Shown: one piece after another, positions 45,253 through 53,834 of the stretch
How the letters are laid out: each line of letters begins with the position of its first letter
How positions within the stretch are numbered: the stretch's first letter is position 1
From: AWTP1-13 sp963840445
GTDB lineage: Bacteria > Pseudomonadota > Alphaproteobacteria > Rhizobiales > Hyphomicrobiaceae
Direction: 5' to 3'
Length of the DNA: 64,000 nt
Assembly: GCA_963840445.1 (NCBI GenBank)
Contig: CAWIZC010000001.1
Coordinates: 62,001-126,000, forward strand
Notes under the pieces: model-generated
Seen by the model: the letters and a program-made list of their open reading frames with translations, nothing else
Databases searched by the model: none
What the model was told of the DNA's origin: nothing
Made by a program: the position numbers and the translations under genes

Positions 45253-46892
45253 GCCGCCACTCGCTTCTTGAGGTCCCGCGTATCGACGCAGGCGTCGGTG
45301 GCAAGGCTGGCCGCGACCAGATCCTTGAGCTGACCGCGCAGGATCTTCTGCGTCGAGGTCAGCGGCACTTCCGGCACGAATGCGACATAGCCCGGCGCCT
45401 TGTAGTAGGCGAGCCGTTGCAGGCACCAGGCGACGATATCGGCCGCCAGCTGTTCGCGCGCGGCACGGTCGAGAGGCAGCTGCTTGGCGACGACGCAGGC
45501 GAATACCTCATCGCCGCGCACCCGATCCGGCGTGGCCGCCACCGCTACGTGCTTGATGGCGGCATGCTGCATGAGCACGCTCTCGACTTCGACCGCCGAG
45601 ATGTTCTCGCCCGAGCGCCGGATCACGTTCTTCTTGCGGTCGACGAAGTGCAACGAGCCGTCGGCGCCGCGCCGCACGACATCGCCGGTGTGGAACCAGC
45701 CGCCCTGCCAGGCTGCCGCCGTCGCCTCGGCATCCTTCAGATATTCGCGGAAAAAACCGTAGCGCGGCTCGGGGCCGGCATGCCGCACCAGCAGTTCGCC
45801 CGGCTGATCGACCTCGGCCTCGCCGCCGTCGTCCGCAACGACGCGTGCCTCGAGCTCGGGTCCAGGCTTGCCGAAGCAGTTGCTGCCCGTATGCCGCGGC
45901 TCGCTCGAGGCGACCACCACCGCGCCGGCGCCCGTCTCCGTCATCGCCCAGGCTTCGATCAGCGGAAAGCCGAAGCGGGACTCGAAGGTCGCGTGAATGC
46001 CGCGCGGCACACCGGCGCCGAAGCCGAATCGCACACTATGCGCACGGTTATCCGGGCTGTCGGGCGCACCGATCAGCATGGGCGGCATGACGCCGAGGTA
46101 GTGCACGATGGTCGCGCGGCTGTCCCTGACGCTCTGCCACCAGGTTCTGGGATGGAACCGATCGAGCGCGATCAGGCAGCCACCGGTCGCCACCATCGCC
46201 ATCGCCGAATAGGCCATGGCGTTCATGTGGAACGCCGGCAGCGGTGTCAGCATCCGCTCGGCGCCCGGTCGCATGGCGATCAGCCCACCGGCGGTCGCAT
46301 ACCAATGGCCGGCGTACAGGAAGTATTCGTTGGGCAGCACGCAGCCTTTCGGCTTTCCGGTGGTGCCCGAGGTGTAGAGCAGCGCGCATTCGCTGTCGCG
46401 ATCGGGTCTGCCCGATTTCGGCGCGGGGGTCGCGATGCGTGCCGGGGCTTCCTTGGGGCCAACGACCGGTAGTCGCGTGCCGATGGCCTGCGCCGCAGCC
46501 TTGATATCCGGCTGGCGAGGCTCGACGGTGACAACAGCAACCACCTCGGAGTGACCGATCAGGTATTCGAGCTCGGCCGAGCGCAGATCGGGATTGATCG
46601 GCACCACCGACGCACCGAGCCCATTCAAGGCGTACCAGTGCAGGAAGTACGCCGGCCGATTCTCGAGCAGGAGCCCGACACGATGGCCATGACCGTAGCC
46701 CTGCGCGCGGTAGGCCTCGATCAACACCGAGATGTGCGCCAGGACCTCGCTGTAGCGCAGCTCGCCGGCCGCGATCGCGTAGGCCTTGGCCGTCTCGGGC
46801 AGCACCGCCAGGAAGGGGCGATCGCCATGCCGCGCGGCCGCGCGGGCAAACGCGTCGAACACGGTGGTCGGAGCCTCGGGCGGCAACTGCAT
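45249..46892 (-). CDS. AMP-dependent acyl-CoA ligase of the Rieske operon
   Basis: An intact 547-residue ANL-superfamily enzyme: P-loop YTSGTTGKPKG near residue 175, WAMTETGAGAVV near 307, WFHTGDVVRRGADG near 400, RRSGENISAVEVE hinge and C-terminal Lys in TSTQKILRGQL. It makes a CoA thioester from a carboxylic acid with ATP. It overlaps the thiolase-fold gene by four bases and follows the dioxygenase beta subunit by eight, so it likely activates the hydroxylated product (for example dioxindole-3-acetate) before side-chain cleavage (inference). A second, benzoate-type ligase in the facing operon (59897) has a different place in the scheme. Confidence 0.88.
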   Translation of the reverse strand: MQLPPEAPTTVFDAFARAAARHGDRPFLAVLPETAKAYAIAAGELRYSEVLAHISVLIEAYRAQGYGHGHRVGLLLENRPAYFLHWYALNGLGASVVPINPDLRSAELEYLIGHSEVVAVVTVEPRQPDIKAAAQAIGTRLPVVGPKEAPARIATPAPKSGRPDRDSECALLYTSGTTGKPKGCVLPNEYFLYAGHWYATAGGLIAMRPGAERMLTPLPAFHMNAMAYSAMAMVATGGCLIALDRFHPRTWWQSVRDSRATIVHYLGVMPPMLIGAPDSPDNRAHSVRFGFGAGVPRGIHATFESRFGFPLIEAWAMTETGAGAVVVASSEPRHTGSNCFGKPGPELEARVVADDGGEAEVDQPGELLVRHAGPEPRYGFFREYLKDAEATAAAWQGGWFHTGDVVRRGADGSLHFVDRKKNVIRRSGENISAVEVESVLMQHAAIKHVAVAATPDRVRGDEVFACVVAKQLPLDRAAREQLAADIVAWCLQRLAYYKAPGYVAFVPEVPLTSTQKILRGQLKDLVAASLATDACVDTRDLKKRVAA

Positions 46893-46900
46893 GGCGTCGC

Positions 46901-47383
46901 CTACATGAAGAGCTGAATGCTGCCGAAGGCAGCTTCGCAGTTGACGATATCGACCCGCTTCAGCCTGATCTTCAGCTTGCCGTCGATTATGCCGAGCGTG
47001 TGCGTCGCCCAGGCGGCATAGAGGTCCTGGCGGTCGTGCCGGGTCTCGACGTAGTGCATCGGCGTCCAGGTGACGTACTCGTTGCCAGCGTCGTCGCGCT
47101 TGTCGACCTGCGGCGTCTGCAGGACATGGTGGCAGCGGCTCTTCGGCTTCTGGCTAAACGTGCGATTGCCCTTCAGGCGCTCGACGCGGATTTTCAACAG
47201 CAGCTTGTCCTCATACATCAGCGAGGTGGTGAGCCGCGGGTCGGCCTGCCCCCATTCGAGCGGCATCCAGTAGTGGCCATCTTCGGCGAACAGATCGAGC
47301 CACTCCTCGAAGCGGTGCTGATCGATCAGGCGCGTCTCATGCACGACGAAGTCGATCAGGTCCTGGTTGGTCGGCGCGGTCAT
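46901..47383 (-). CDS. Aromatic-ring-hydroxylating dioxygenase, beta subunit
   Basis: The small subunit (160 residues) of a Rieske-type oxygenase, with the family pattern FVVHETRLIDQHRFEEWLDLFAEDGHYWMP near the N terminus (in the SnoaL-like fold) and IRLKRVDIVNCE near the end. It lacks catalytic centres and stabilises the alpha subunit hexamer. It is 10 bases downstream of the alpha gene, the usual arrangement. Confidence 0.9.
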   Translation of the reverse strand: MTAPTNQDLIDFVVHETRLIDQHRFEEWLDLFAEDGHYWMPLEWGQADPRLTTSLMYEDKLLLKIRVERLKGNRTFSQKPKSRCHHVLQTPQVDKRDDAGNEYVTWTPMHYVETRHDRQDLYAAWATHTLGIIDGKLKIRLKRVDIVNCEAAFGSIQLFM

Positions 47384-47393
47384 CGTCCCACCG

Positions 47394-48729
47394 TCACATC
47401 GACATGGTCATGAATTTCGACCAGGCCCGGAACTGGTTGCGCATCTGCCACTCGGTGGTGCCGTTGGTGACGGCGGTGGTGTCGGCCACCTCGGAGGCGT
47501 CGTACAGGCGCTGCACGTTCACCCATTGGTTGGCGTCGACGCGCAGGCCCTCCTGGGCGCGCTCGTACACCTCGAGGTCATCGTGGCCGACCACCGAGGT
47601 CGGCGCGTTGATCAGGCGGTTGTACATGAGGGTGCGCTCCAGCAGCATGTCGGGAGCGCCGACCAGGCGGAAGGTCCAGGACTCCACCAGCGTCTTGTCG
47701 GCGGCGATCGGCTTGAACACGCGCACCAGCTGGATCGGCCCCTTGATCATGATGTTGGGGAAATACACGGTGTTGTGCCGGTTCTCGTCGAGAATCGCCT
47801 TGGCGCGCTGCTCGCCGTAGGCCGACACCATCTTGTCGAAATAGCCGGACACGGCCGAATAGTCGGAATGGATGGAGTGGTGCACGCCGGTGTGGCCATG
47901 CCCGTTGGGCCACACGCGGATGCCCATGCTCTCGAAGAACTCGTAGGGCGCCATGAACGGGGCATAGATCTCGACCGCCATCGGCTTCTTGGCGCCGGGC
48001 GGGGCCTTCTTCCAGACCTCGATGGCGGTGCCGGCCGACGACTTCGTGCGCCACCATCGGGTGGCAGGTGTCTGTCTGGTTCTCGACCAGCATCTTCCAG
48101 TTGCAGTTGTGCATGTAGCGCAGCACGCCGCCTGCCACTTCCAGCCTGCCGACCGGCGAGCGGTCGATCATATTGTCGAAGCTCGACAGGCTGTCGGCGA
48201 AGAAGTCCTCGAAGCCGAGGCCGGCATCGTTCAGCTTGGCGAACACGAATCCGCGGTAGTTGCGCACGTGCTTGACCGGCGCCATGCCCTTGCCGGCGTG
48301 GCTGGTCTCGAGCCCGGTGTTCTCGTAGCCCTTTCTGAGCGGGATCGCGAGCAGCGACCCGTCGGTCTTGAAGCTCCAGGCGTGATAGGGGCAGCGGAAG
48401 AACTTGCCCGCGTTGCCGCAGGTCTCGCTGGTGATGCGTGTGCCCTTGTGCGGGCAGCGGTTGAACAGCACGTGCACCGTATCGTCGGTGTGGCGTACCA
48501 TCAGCACGGGCTGGTTGCCGATGTCGGTGCCGAAATAGTCGCCCTTGTTCGGCACCTGGCTGTCATGGCCGATATACACCCAGGTGTTGGCGAACAAGTG
48601 CTCCATCTCCAGCTCGAAGACTTCCTGGTCGATGTAGACGTCGCGATGCACCTCGGTGTCGCGCACCAGACCGCGCACCGCCTCGGCATTGCCCCTGTAT
48701 CTGGCCATCGGTTGCGTTCCCCGGCTCAT
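47394..48729 (-). pseudogene. Aromatic-ring-hydroxylating dioxygenase, Rieske alpha subunit, frameshifted
   Basis: The alpha subunit carries the Rieske cluster (CPHKGTRI near residue 89 and CPYHAWSF near 110) and the mononuclear iron site (NQTDTCHPMVAHE near residue 213, giving two His). An extra base near 48044 follows that motif; without it MVAHESSAGTAIE joins the long C-terminal frame, which starts VEIYAPFMAPYEFFE. Start ATG 48729 overlaps the reductase stop by four bases; ATG 48708 is an alternative. Corrected length is about 444 residues, normal for the family. With beta and reductase it forms a complete three-component oxygenase, using O2 and NAD(P)H; the aromatic or indole substrate is not identified by sequence. 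Confidence 0.85.
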
Positions 48730-49697
48730 AGATCGATCACCAGTCGCGGCGATTTCGACCGCGACACGCAGATCTGCATCAGCTTGCCCGCGGCCTTCTC
48801 GGCATCGGAGAGGATGTAGTCGCGGTGGTCGGGGATGCCCTCGATCACGCCGACCTGGCAGATGCCGCAGTCGCCGCGCTTGCAGTCGTGCATCGGGTCC
48901 TCGCCGGCCTCGATCAGGACATCGAGGATGCTCTTGCCGGGCGGAACGACGTAGCTGCGACCCGAGGTCTTGAGCACCACCTCGAACGCCTGGTCGCCTA
49001 CTGCTGGCGCGGCGACCGAGAATATCTCGAAACGCAGGCGACCTTTCTCCCAGCACAAGTCCTTGGCGCAGGCGATGGCAGCGTCGAGCATCGGCGTCGG
49101 ACCGCACAGATAGACATGCTCGCCTGCGGCAAGCGATCTCATCAGGCCTCTGACATCGAAGATGCCGGAGGTGTCGTCGGTATGGACAGTCAGGCGCGGC
49201 CCGGCCAGCGACTCGATCTCGGGCAGGAACGCCAGCTGGGCGCGGCTGCGGCCGGCGTACACGAAGCGAAACTCACGGCCTCCGGCTAACAGCGCGGACG
49301 CCATCGAGATGATCGGCGTGACGCCGATGCCGCCCGCCAGCAGCACCACCGGCTTTGCGGTTGGCTCGAGCGGAAAATTGTTGGCGGGTGATGAGACCGA
49401 CAACGTGTCGCCAACCTCGAGGCGGTGCATGAAGGTCGAGCCACCGGTACTGGCCTCCTCCAGCCGTACGCCGAGGCGATAGGTGTGCGGGCGGGTCATG
49501 GCCGACCCGTCGCCCGAAGCGTCGATCAACGAGTAGGACCGCTCGTCGCCGCCGGGCAGCCGCACCTTGACGTGCGCGCCCGCCTCCCAGGATGGCAGGG
49601 GCTCGCCGTGCGGACGCGCCAGCCGCAGCGCACGGACGTGCGGCGTCTCGGTGCGAACCTCGATGACTTTAAGATCGAAGCGGTCCATCGCGCTCAT
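48726..49697 (-). CDS. Oxygenase reductase, FNR domain with C-terminal plant-type 2Fe-2S ferredoxin (VanB-like)
   Basis: This 323-residue protein moves electrons from NAD(P)H to the Rieske oxygenase. FAD-binding RSYSLID is near residue 65, the NAD-binding region VVLLAGGIGVTPIISMA near 115, and the 2Fe-2S ligands are in CKRGDCGIC and IC near residues 270-310. The ATG at 49697 shares one base with the upstream stop (TGATG), and the stop overlaps the alpha start. The same reading frame happens to be open into the upstream gene because of a frameshift there, which could mislead a gene caller into one 840-residue fusion. Confidence 0.9.
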   Translation of the reverse strand: MSAMDRFDLKVIEVRTETPHVRALRLARPHGEPLPSWEAGAHVKVRLPGGDERSYSLIDASGDGSAMTRPHTYRLGVRLEEASTGGSTFMHRLEVGDTLSVSSPANNFPLEPTAKPVVLLAGGIGVTPIISMASALLAGGREFRFVYAGRSRAQLAFLPEIESLAGPRLTVHTDDTSGIFDVRGLMRSLAAGEHVYLCGPTPMLDAAIACAKDLCWEKGRLRFEIFSVAAPAVGDQAFEVVLKTSGRSYVVPPGKSILDVLIEAGEDPMHDCKRGDCGICQVGVIEGIPDHRDYILSDAEKAAGKLMQICVSRSKSPRLVIDL

Positions 49698-51248
49698 CAC
49701 GTGAAGGTGCCGATGGTGGCCAGCGCACCCTTGAGCGCCGTGTCGTCTTCTTCCAGCAGCGCGGCCTGGCGCAGGCGCCGCACCCACTGGGCGGCATCCG
49801 GTCGGCCGTTGAGCCGTCGGGCGGCCGCGAGAACCTGGTCGAACTTGGATTGCCCGCGCGCGTGCGTGTCGGAATAGCCCTTGACCAGCCGGCGCGTCTC
49901 CAGAATTTCCACGGCCAGTGCATAGTCGCTGCGACGCGGTGGTGCGTGCCAGATCGAGCCAGGCGTCGCGATGCGCAACCTCGCGGTGATGGCGCAGCGT
50001 GCCGCGTCGGTATCGTCTGAGGCCCGCGACGGCGTAGAGCGGCAGGAACCAGCGGATCGTGCCGGTCTGAACCCGGCGCCCTCGGTTGACCACGCGATCG
50101 AGCAGCTTCCACAGCCGGGGCTTGGACTCGAGCCAGCGCCCGAGGCCGCGCGGCAACGTGCCGGCAACTTCGTCCATGCGCGGATGCATGAACTCGGTGG
50201 TGTAGATGAGTTGTTGTGGCTTGGCGGCCAGTTCGGCGCGTACGCGGGCGAACCGGCTGGCCCGCGTCTTCAGGTCGGCCACACGGATTACGTCGTCATA
50301 GGCCATGGCCACGGCGATATGCTTGGCGGCCGCAAGGGTGAGTGCCTGCTCGCCGCCGAGCTCGAGGGCCAAGAACTGCGCGACCAGGTCGAGATACTCG
50401 CGCCCGTAGGCGACGTCCTGGAAGTCCACGGTGCGGCGCAGACCGGCGGCGATCATGCCATGCAGCGGTTCGGGAAATTTGGCGCGCGCCTGCGCCACCA
50501 GCGCGTCGAACTGAGCGTCGCCGACCGGTGCCAGCTCGGGGAAGCGCTTGCCTGCCGACGCCGGCTTCGGCATCTGCGAGGGCTTGCCGGCCTTCAGCTG
50601 TTCCAGCGTCCTGTCGAAGCCGGCCGCAAACGCTCGCAGGCTCGGCTCAACACCGACGCCAGTGGCGTGGATGGTCGCCTCGTAGGCATCGCGGGCGAAC
50701 GGCAGCGCCCCGGAGCCGGCGAGCGCGCCGAACAGCACTGCCGAGATGACGCTGCCGGATGCCTCGGCCAACTCGGCCATGTCGAAAGCGATGAATTTCT
50801 TGGCGCTCGCCTGAGCCGCCTCATAGACCTTGGCCGGGTCACCGATGCCGTCGCCCGGCGCCATCTTCTCCTGCACGGCAAGGGCGCGGTGTGAGGAGGC
50901 AATGAGCGTGGTGCGATCCTGGGCGACCAGGCCGCGCAACATGGAGCGGCCGGCTTCCATCAGCTCGGCGCCGATCACGATGTCGACGTCTCCAGGCGCC
51001 GGCATCAACGACAGGACCGGGTAGGGCATGTCGGGGCGCGGGCGGATCAGCTCGATGTAATAGATGGTGGCGCCGGTGCGCTGCGCCACGCCCGGCACCG
51101 AGGTCGACTGCGCGATCCAACCCTGGCTCTCGCCGAGCGCCACGATCCAGTCGACTAGCACGCCGCCACCCTGCCCGCCCATGGCCAGCACGGCAATGGT
51201 GATCGGCCTGGCCGGGTCCAGCTTGGATGGGGGCATCATGGCGTTCAT
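49697..51248 (-). pseudogene. iorB: 2-Oxoacid:ferredoxin oxidoreductase beta/gamma-type subunit (IorB family, extended), frameshifted
   Basis: The N-terminal part is the IorB/POR-gamma domain (ITIAVLAMGGQGGGVLVDWI near residue 16) that binds CoA and substrate in 2-oxoacid:ferredoxin oxidoreductases. A C-terminal region of about 300 residues, typical for the long proteobacterial form, follows. Near 49942 the frame shifts by one; the correct frame reads APPRRSDYALAVEILETRR and ends at 49697 (about 517 residues). ATG 51248 follows GGAG. It lies 13 bases behind iorA and should form the heterodimer with it. Confidence 0.83.
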
Positions 51249-51261
51249 GCCGATCGCTCCA

Positions 51262-53409
51262 TCAGGCGAGAGCGATGCGGCGCTTGTCGCGCCGGCGCTG
51301 AAGGAATCCGATCACCGCCGAGCGTAGTCGTGCGACCACGCGATCGAGCACACTCGGATTGTGGATGATGTCGGCCCGATAGAACGACGGGCAGAGCACG
51401 GCCGCTTCCGCCACCTCGCCGCAATTGCCGCAGCCGACGCAGGTGTTGTCGATCGCCGCTACCGGATCGTCCTTGAGGGGATCGTCAGTCCGCTTGACGG
51501 AAAGCGAGGGACAGCCGGACAGGCGAATGCAGGCGTGATCACCGGTGCAGACATCCTCATCGACCCCGAAGCGCTCCTGCACGAGGCGCTTGCCGTCCTT
51601 GACCGCTTTGCTGAACAGCGGCTTCACCCGGCGCTGTTTGTTCAGCATGCACTCGGACGACGCGACGATGATCTTGGGTCCCTTCGCCTTCGTGGTGAGG
51701 GCCTCCTTGAGGGTGTCGCGCATCTTGGCCACGTCGTAGGTGCGATCGATCTGCCGCACCCAGGTGGCGCCGATGCCTTTCACCGCCTCGGTGATGGGGT
51801 GCTTGGTCGAGCGCGAGCGGTTGTCGGCGCGCGAGGAGGGAATGTCCTGCCCGCCGGTGGCGGACGAATAGAAGTTGTCGACCACCAGCACGACGCCGTC
51901 GTGCTTGTTGAAGACCGCGTCACCGATGCCGCTGGTCAGGCCGTTGTGCCAGAAGCCGCCGTCGCCCAACATGGCGATCGAGCGCTTGGCCGCTGGCACG
52001 TTGAAGGCCGACGCCGAGGCCGGCCCAAGGCCGTAGCCCATGGTGGTGGTGCCGATGTCGAACGGCGGCAGGATCGAGAACAGGTGGCAGCCGATGTCGG
52101 CCGAGACGTGATGTTTTCCGAGATCCTTCTCGACCAGTTTCATGGCGGCGAAGATCGGTCGTTCAGGACAGCCGATGCAGAAGCCGGCCGGCCGCTGCGG
52201 CACGACCTCGGCGAGCGCCTTCATCTTGTCGTCGGGCACCGCGGGCAGGTTGGGTGCGCGCGCCTGATCTGATAGCGCGGAGGGCATGGCGGCGGCAAAG
52301 AAATCGCGCAGCCCAGCGCTCAGAACCGAGGCGGTGTACTCGCCCGGCATCGGCAGCACGTCCTTGCCGTAGATCTTGGCCGCGACATCGGCCTTGCGCA
52401 GGATCTTGTGCAGCGACTGCTCGATGTAGTCGGGCTGGCCTTCCTCGACCATCAGCACGGCCTGCTTGGACCGGCAGAACTCGACGAGTTCGTCATCGAT
52501 GAGCGGATAGGTGACGTTCATGACGTAGAGGGGCACGCGCGTCTTGCCCCACACGTCGGCTAGCCCCAGGCCGCGCAGCGCGCGAATGACACCGTTATAC
52601 ATCCCACCCTGCAGGATGATGCCGATTTCGCCGATGTCGCCCGCAAACACCTCGTTGAGCTTGCGCTCCTTGATGAACTTGATGGCGGCCGGCCAGCGTT
52701 TCTCGATCTTCTCCCTCTCGTGCGCGAAGGAGGCCGGCGGCAGCACGATGCGGTTGGTGTCGCGCACCGGGTTCTCGAGCGCCTGAGCCAGGGTGAAGGG
52801 CGGGCGCTTGTTGTCCTTGGCGATGAAACGGCCGTGCACGTGGCAGGAGCGGATGCGCACCTCCAGCATCACGGGCGTGTTGCTGGCCTCGGACAGCTCG
52901 AAACCATCTTCGACGGCCTTGACGATGCACTCAAGGTTCGGCCGCGGATCGAGCAGCCAGATTTGCGACTTCATGGCGAAGGCGTGGCTGCGCTCCTGCA
53001 TGATGGAGGAGCCTTCGCCGTAGTCCTCGCCGACGATGATCAGAGCGCCGCCCGTGACGCCGCCAGAGGCGAGATTGGCCAGCGCGTCGGACGCGACGTT
53101 AGTGCCGACCGTCGACTTGAAGGTGACGGCGCCGCGGATCGGGTACATCACCGAGGCCGACAGCATGGCACCGGCGGCAGCTTCTGACGCAGATGCGGAA
53201 AAGCGCACGCCCAGATCGGCAAGGATGTCCTGCGCGTCGGCAAGCACGTCCATCAGGTGCGAAATCGGCGCGCCCTGGTAGCCGCCAACATAGCCGACAC
53301 CCGACTGCAGCAGCGCCTTGGTGATCGCGAGGATACCTTCGCCGCGGAACTCTTCGCCGGCACCGAGCCGCAGATGCTCGACTTCCTTGGCAAAAGACCG
53401 CTCTGCCAC
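51262..53409 (-). CDS. iorA: 2-Oxoacid:ferredoxin oxidoreductase alpha subunit (indolepyruvate oxidoreductase family)
   Basis: The enzyme oxidatively decarboxylates an aryl 2-oxoacid to an acyl-CoA with ThDP. The GTG at 53409 is fixed by GGGAGGAG just upstream; a GTG at 53427 would add six residues. The N-terminal domain includes YVGGYQGAPISHLMDVL near residue 47; the ThDP motif is GDGGFWHNGLTSGIGDAVFN near 480, and two cysteine clusters follow, CTGDHACIRLSGCP near 620 and CVGCGNC...LCP near 660, so internal Fe-S clusters take the electrons. The first cluster is incomplete compared with a classical ferredoxin motif. At 715 residues it is full length. In this setting, isatinate (2-aminophenylglyoxylate) to 2-aminobenzoyl-CoA is a plausible reaction (inference). 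Confidence 0.88.
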   Translation of the reverse strand: MAERSFAKEVEHLRLGAGEEFRGEGILAITKALLQSGVGYVGGYQGAPISHLMDVLADAQDILADLGVRFSASASEAAAGAMLSASVMYPIRGAVTFKSTVGTNVASDALANLASGGVTGGALIIVGEDYGEGSSIMQERSHAFAMKSQIWLLDPRPNLECIVKAVEDGFELSEASNTPVMLEVRIRSCHVHGRFIAKDNKRPPFTLAQALENPVRDTNRIVLPPASFAHEREKIEKRWPAAIKFIKERKLNEVFAGDIGEIGIILQGGMYNGVIRALRGLGLADVWGKTRVPLYVMNVTYPLIDDELVEFCRSKQAVLMVEEGQPDYIEQSLHKILRKADVAAKIYGKDVLPMPGEYTASVLSAGLRDFFAAAMPSALSDQARAPNLPAVPDDKMKALAEVVPQRPAGFCIGCPERPIFAAMKLVEKDLGKHHVSADIGCHLFSILPPFDIGTTTMGYGLGPASASAFNVPAAKRSIAMLGDGGFWHNGLTSGIGDAVFNKHDGVVLVVDNFYSSATGGQDIPSSRADNRSRSTKHPITEAVKGIGATWVRQIDRTYDVAKMRDTLKEALTTKAKGPKIIVASSECMLNKQRRVKPLFSKAVKDGKRLVQERFGVDEDVCTGDHACIRLSGCPSLSVKRTDDPLKDDPVAAIDNTCVGCGNCGEVAEAAVLCPSFYRADIIHNPSVLDRVVARLRSAVIGFLQRRRDKRRIALA

Positions 53410-53486
53410 GCGCTCCTCCCGCCGCACCGGACGGTGTGCGGCACCGGGTTGTCGAGGTCAACGCCTCATCAGGCTGGCTCCATGTC

Positions 53487-53518
53487 TACTTTACGCATGA
53501 AATAAATACTGCGTCAAT
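53487..53518 (-). promoter_or_regulatory. Candidate iorA operon promoter with GTAAAGTA motif
   Basis: On the minus strand TTGACG (53518-53513) is followed after 18 bases by TAAAGT (53494-53489 region), a fair sigma70-like pair. The GTAAAGTA octamer overlaps the -10 box, where a repressor would block transcription. The spacing is one base longer than optimal, so the exact boxes are tentative. Confidence 0.4.
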
Positions 53519-53722
53519 TGCGGCGCGGCGCATGCCGCCAGATGCAAAGCGTGTGGATCAGTCACCCAACGGAAGGGAGACCCCCCTCGACGCCTCATGT
53601 CGCCAAACGCGACGGCTCCTTTGCGCGATTTTTATGAGTTATTACACACCGTTACAGGCCGTACCGTGATCATTACCGGCAGGCGTGCCGGGGCCCCTGC
53701 ACCGCCGCGTCGCGCAAGAGGA

Positions 53723-53766
53723 TTGACACGCGTGGCGCTATGGTAGATATTTTAGTTGTAAAGTAA
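53723..53766 (+). promoter_or_regulatory. Promoter of the aminobenzoyl-CoA operon with overlapping MarR-like palindrome
   Basis: A perfect -35 TTGACA (53723-53728) and GATATT (53746-53751) are 17 bases apart, so transcription should start near 53758. Immediately after, TTAGTTGTAAAGTAA (53752-53766) is an imperfect palindrome: TTAGTT and AAGTAA match at five of six positions around GTA. It has the size and A/T-rich character of MarR operators and sits over the start point, a good place for repression. Confidence 0.55.
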
Positions 53767-53834
53767 TTTGCCGTGTCCGACCGGCGACGCCGCACTTCGG
53801 ACCGACCGGCAAGCCCGCCTCGACCACAGGAGGC

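Larger units (their letters stand above)
53410..53834. promoter_or_regulatory. Divergent control region of the two aromatic operons
   Basis: 425 bases between iorA (minus) and the monooxygenase gene (plus). Two AT-rich islands, at about 53485-53520 and 53740-53770, stand out from the GC-rich background; each contains promoter-like boxes and the octamer GTAAAGTA (minus strand at 53494-53487, plus strand at 53758-53765). No protein gene fits here. The shared octamer in both promoters suggests common control, most simply by the MarR protein of the operon. Confidence 0.6.

Noticed and set aside
48726..51248. One open frame of 840 codons that looks like an IorB-reductase fusion
   Set aside because: The middle part (about 49700-49940) loses all similarity, while the correct continuation of the IorB-like protein is in another frame ending at 49697. 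The long frame results from a single-base indel.
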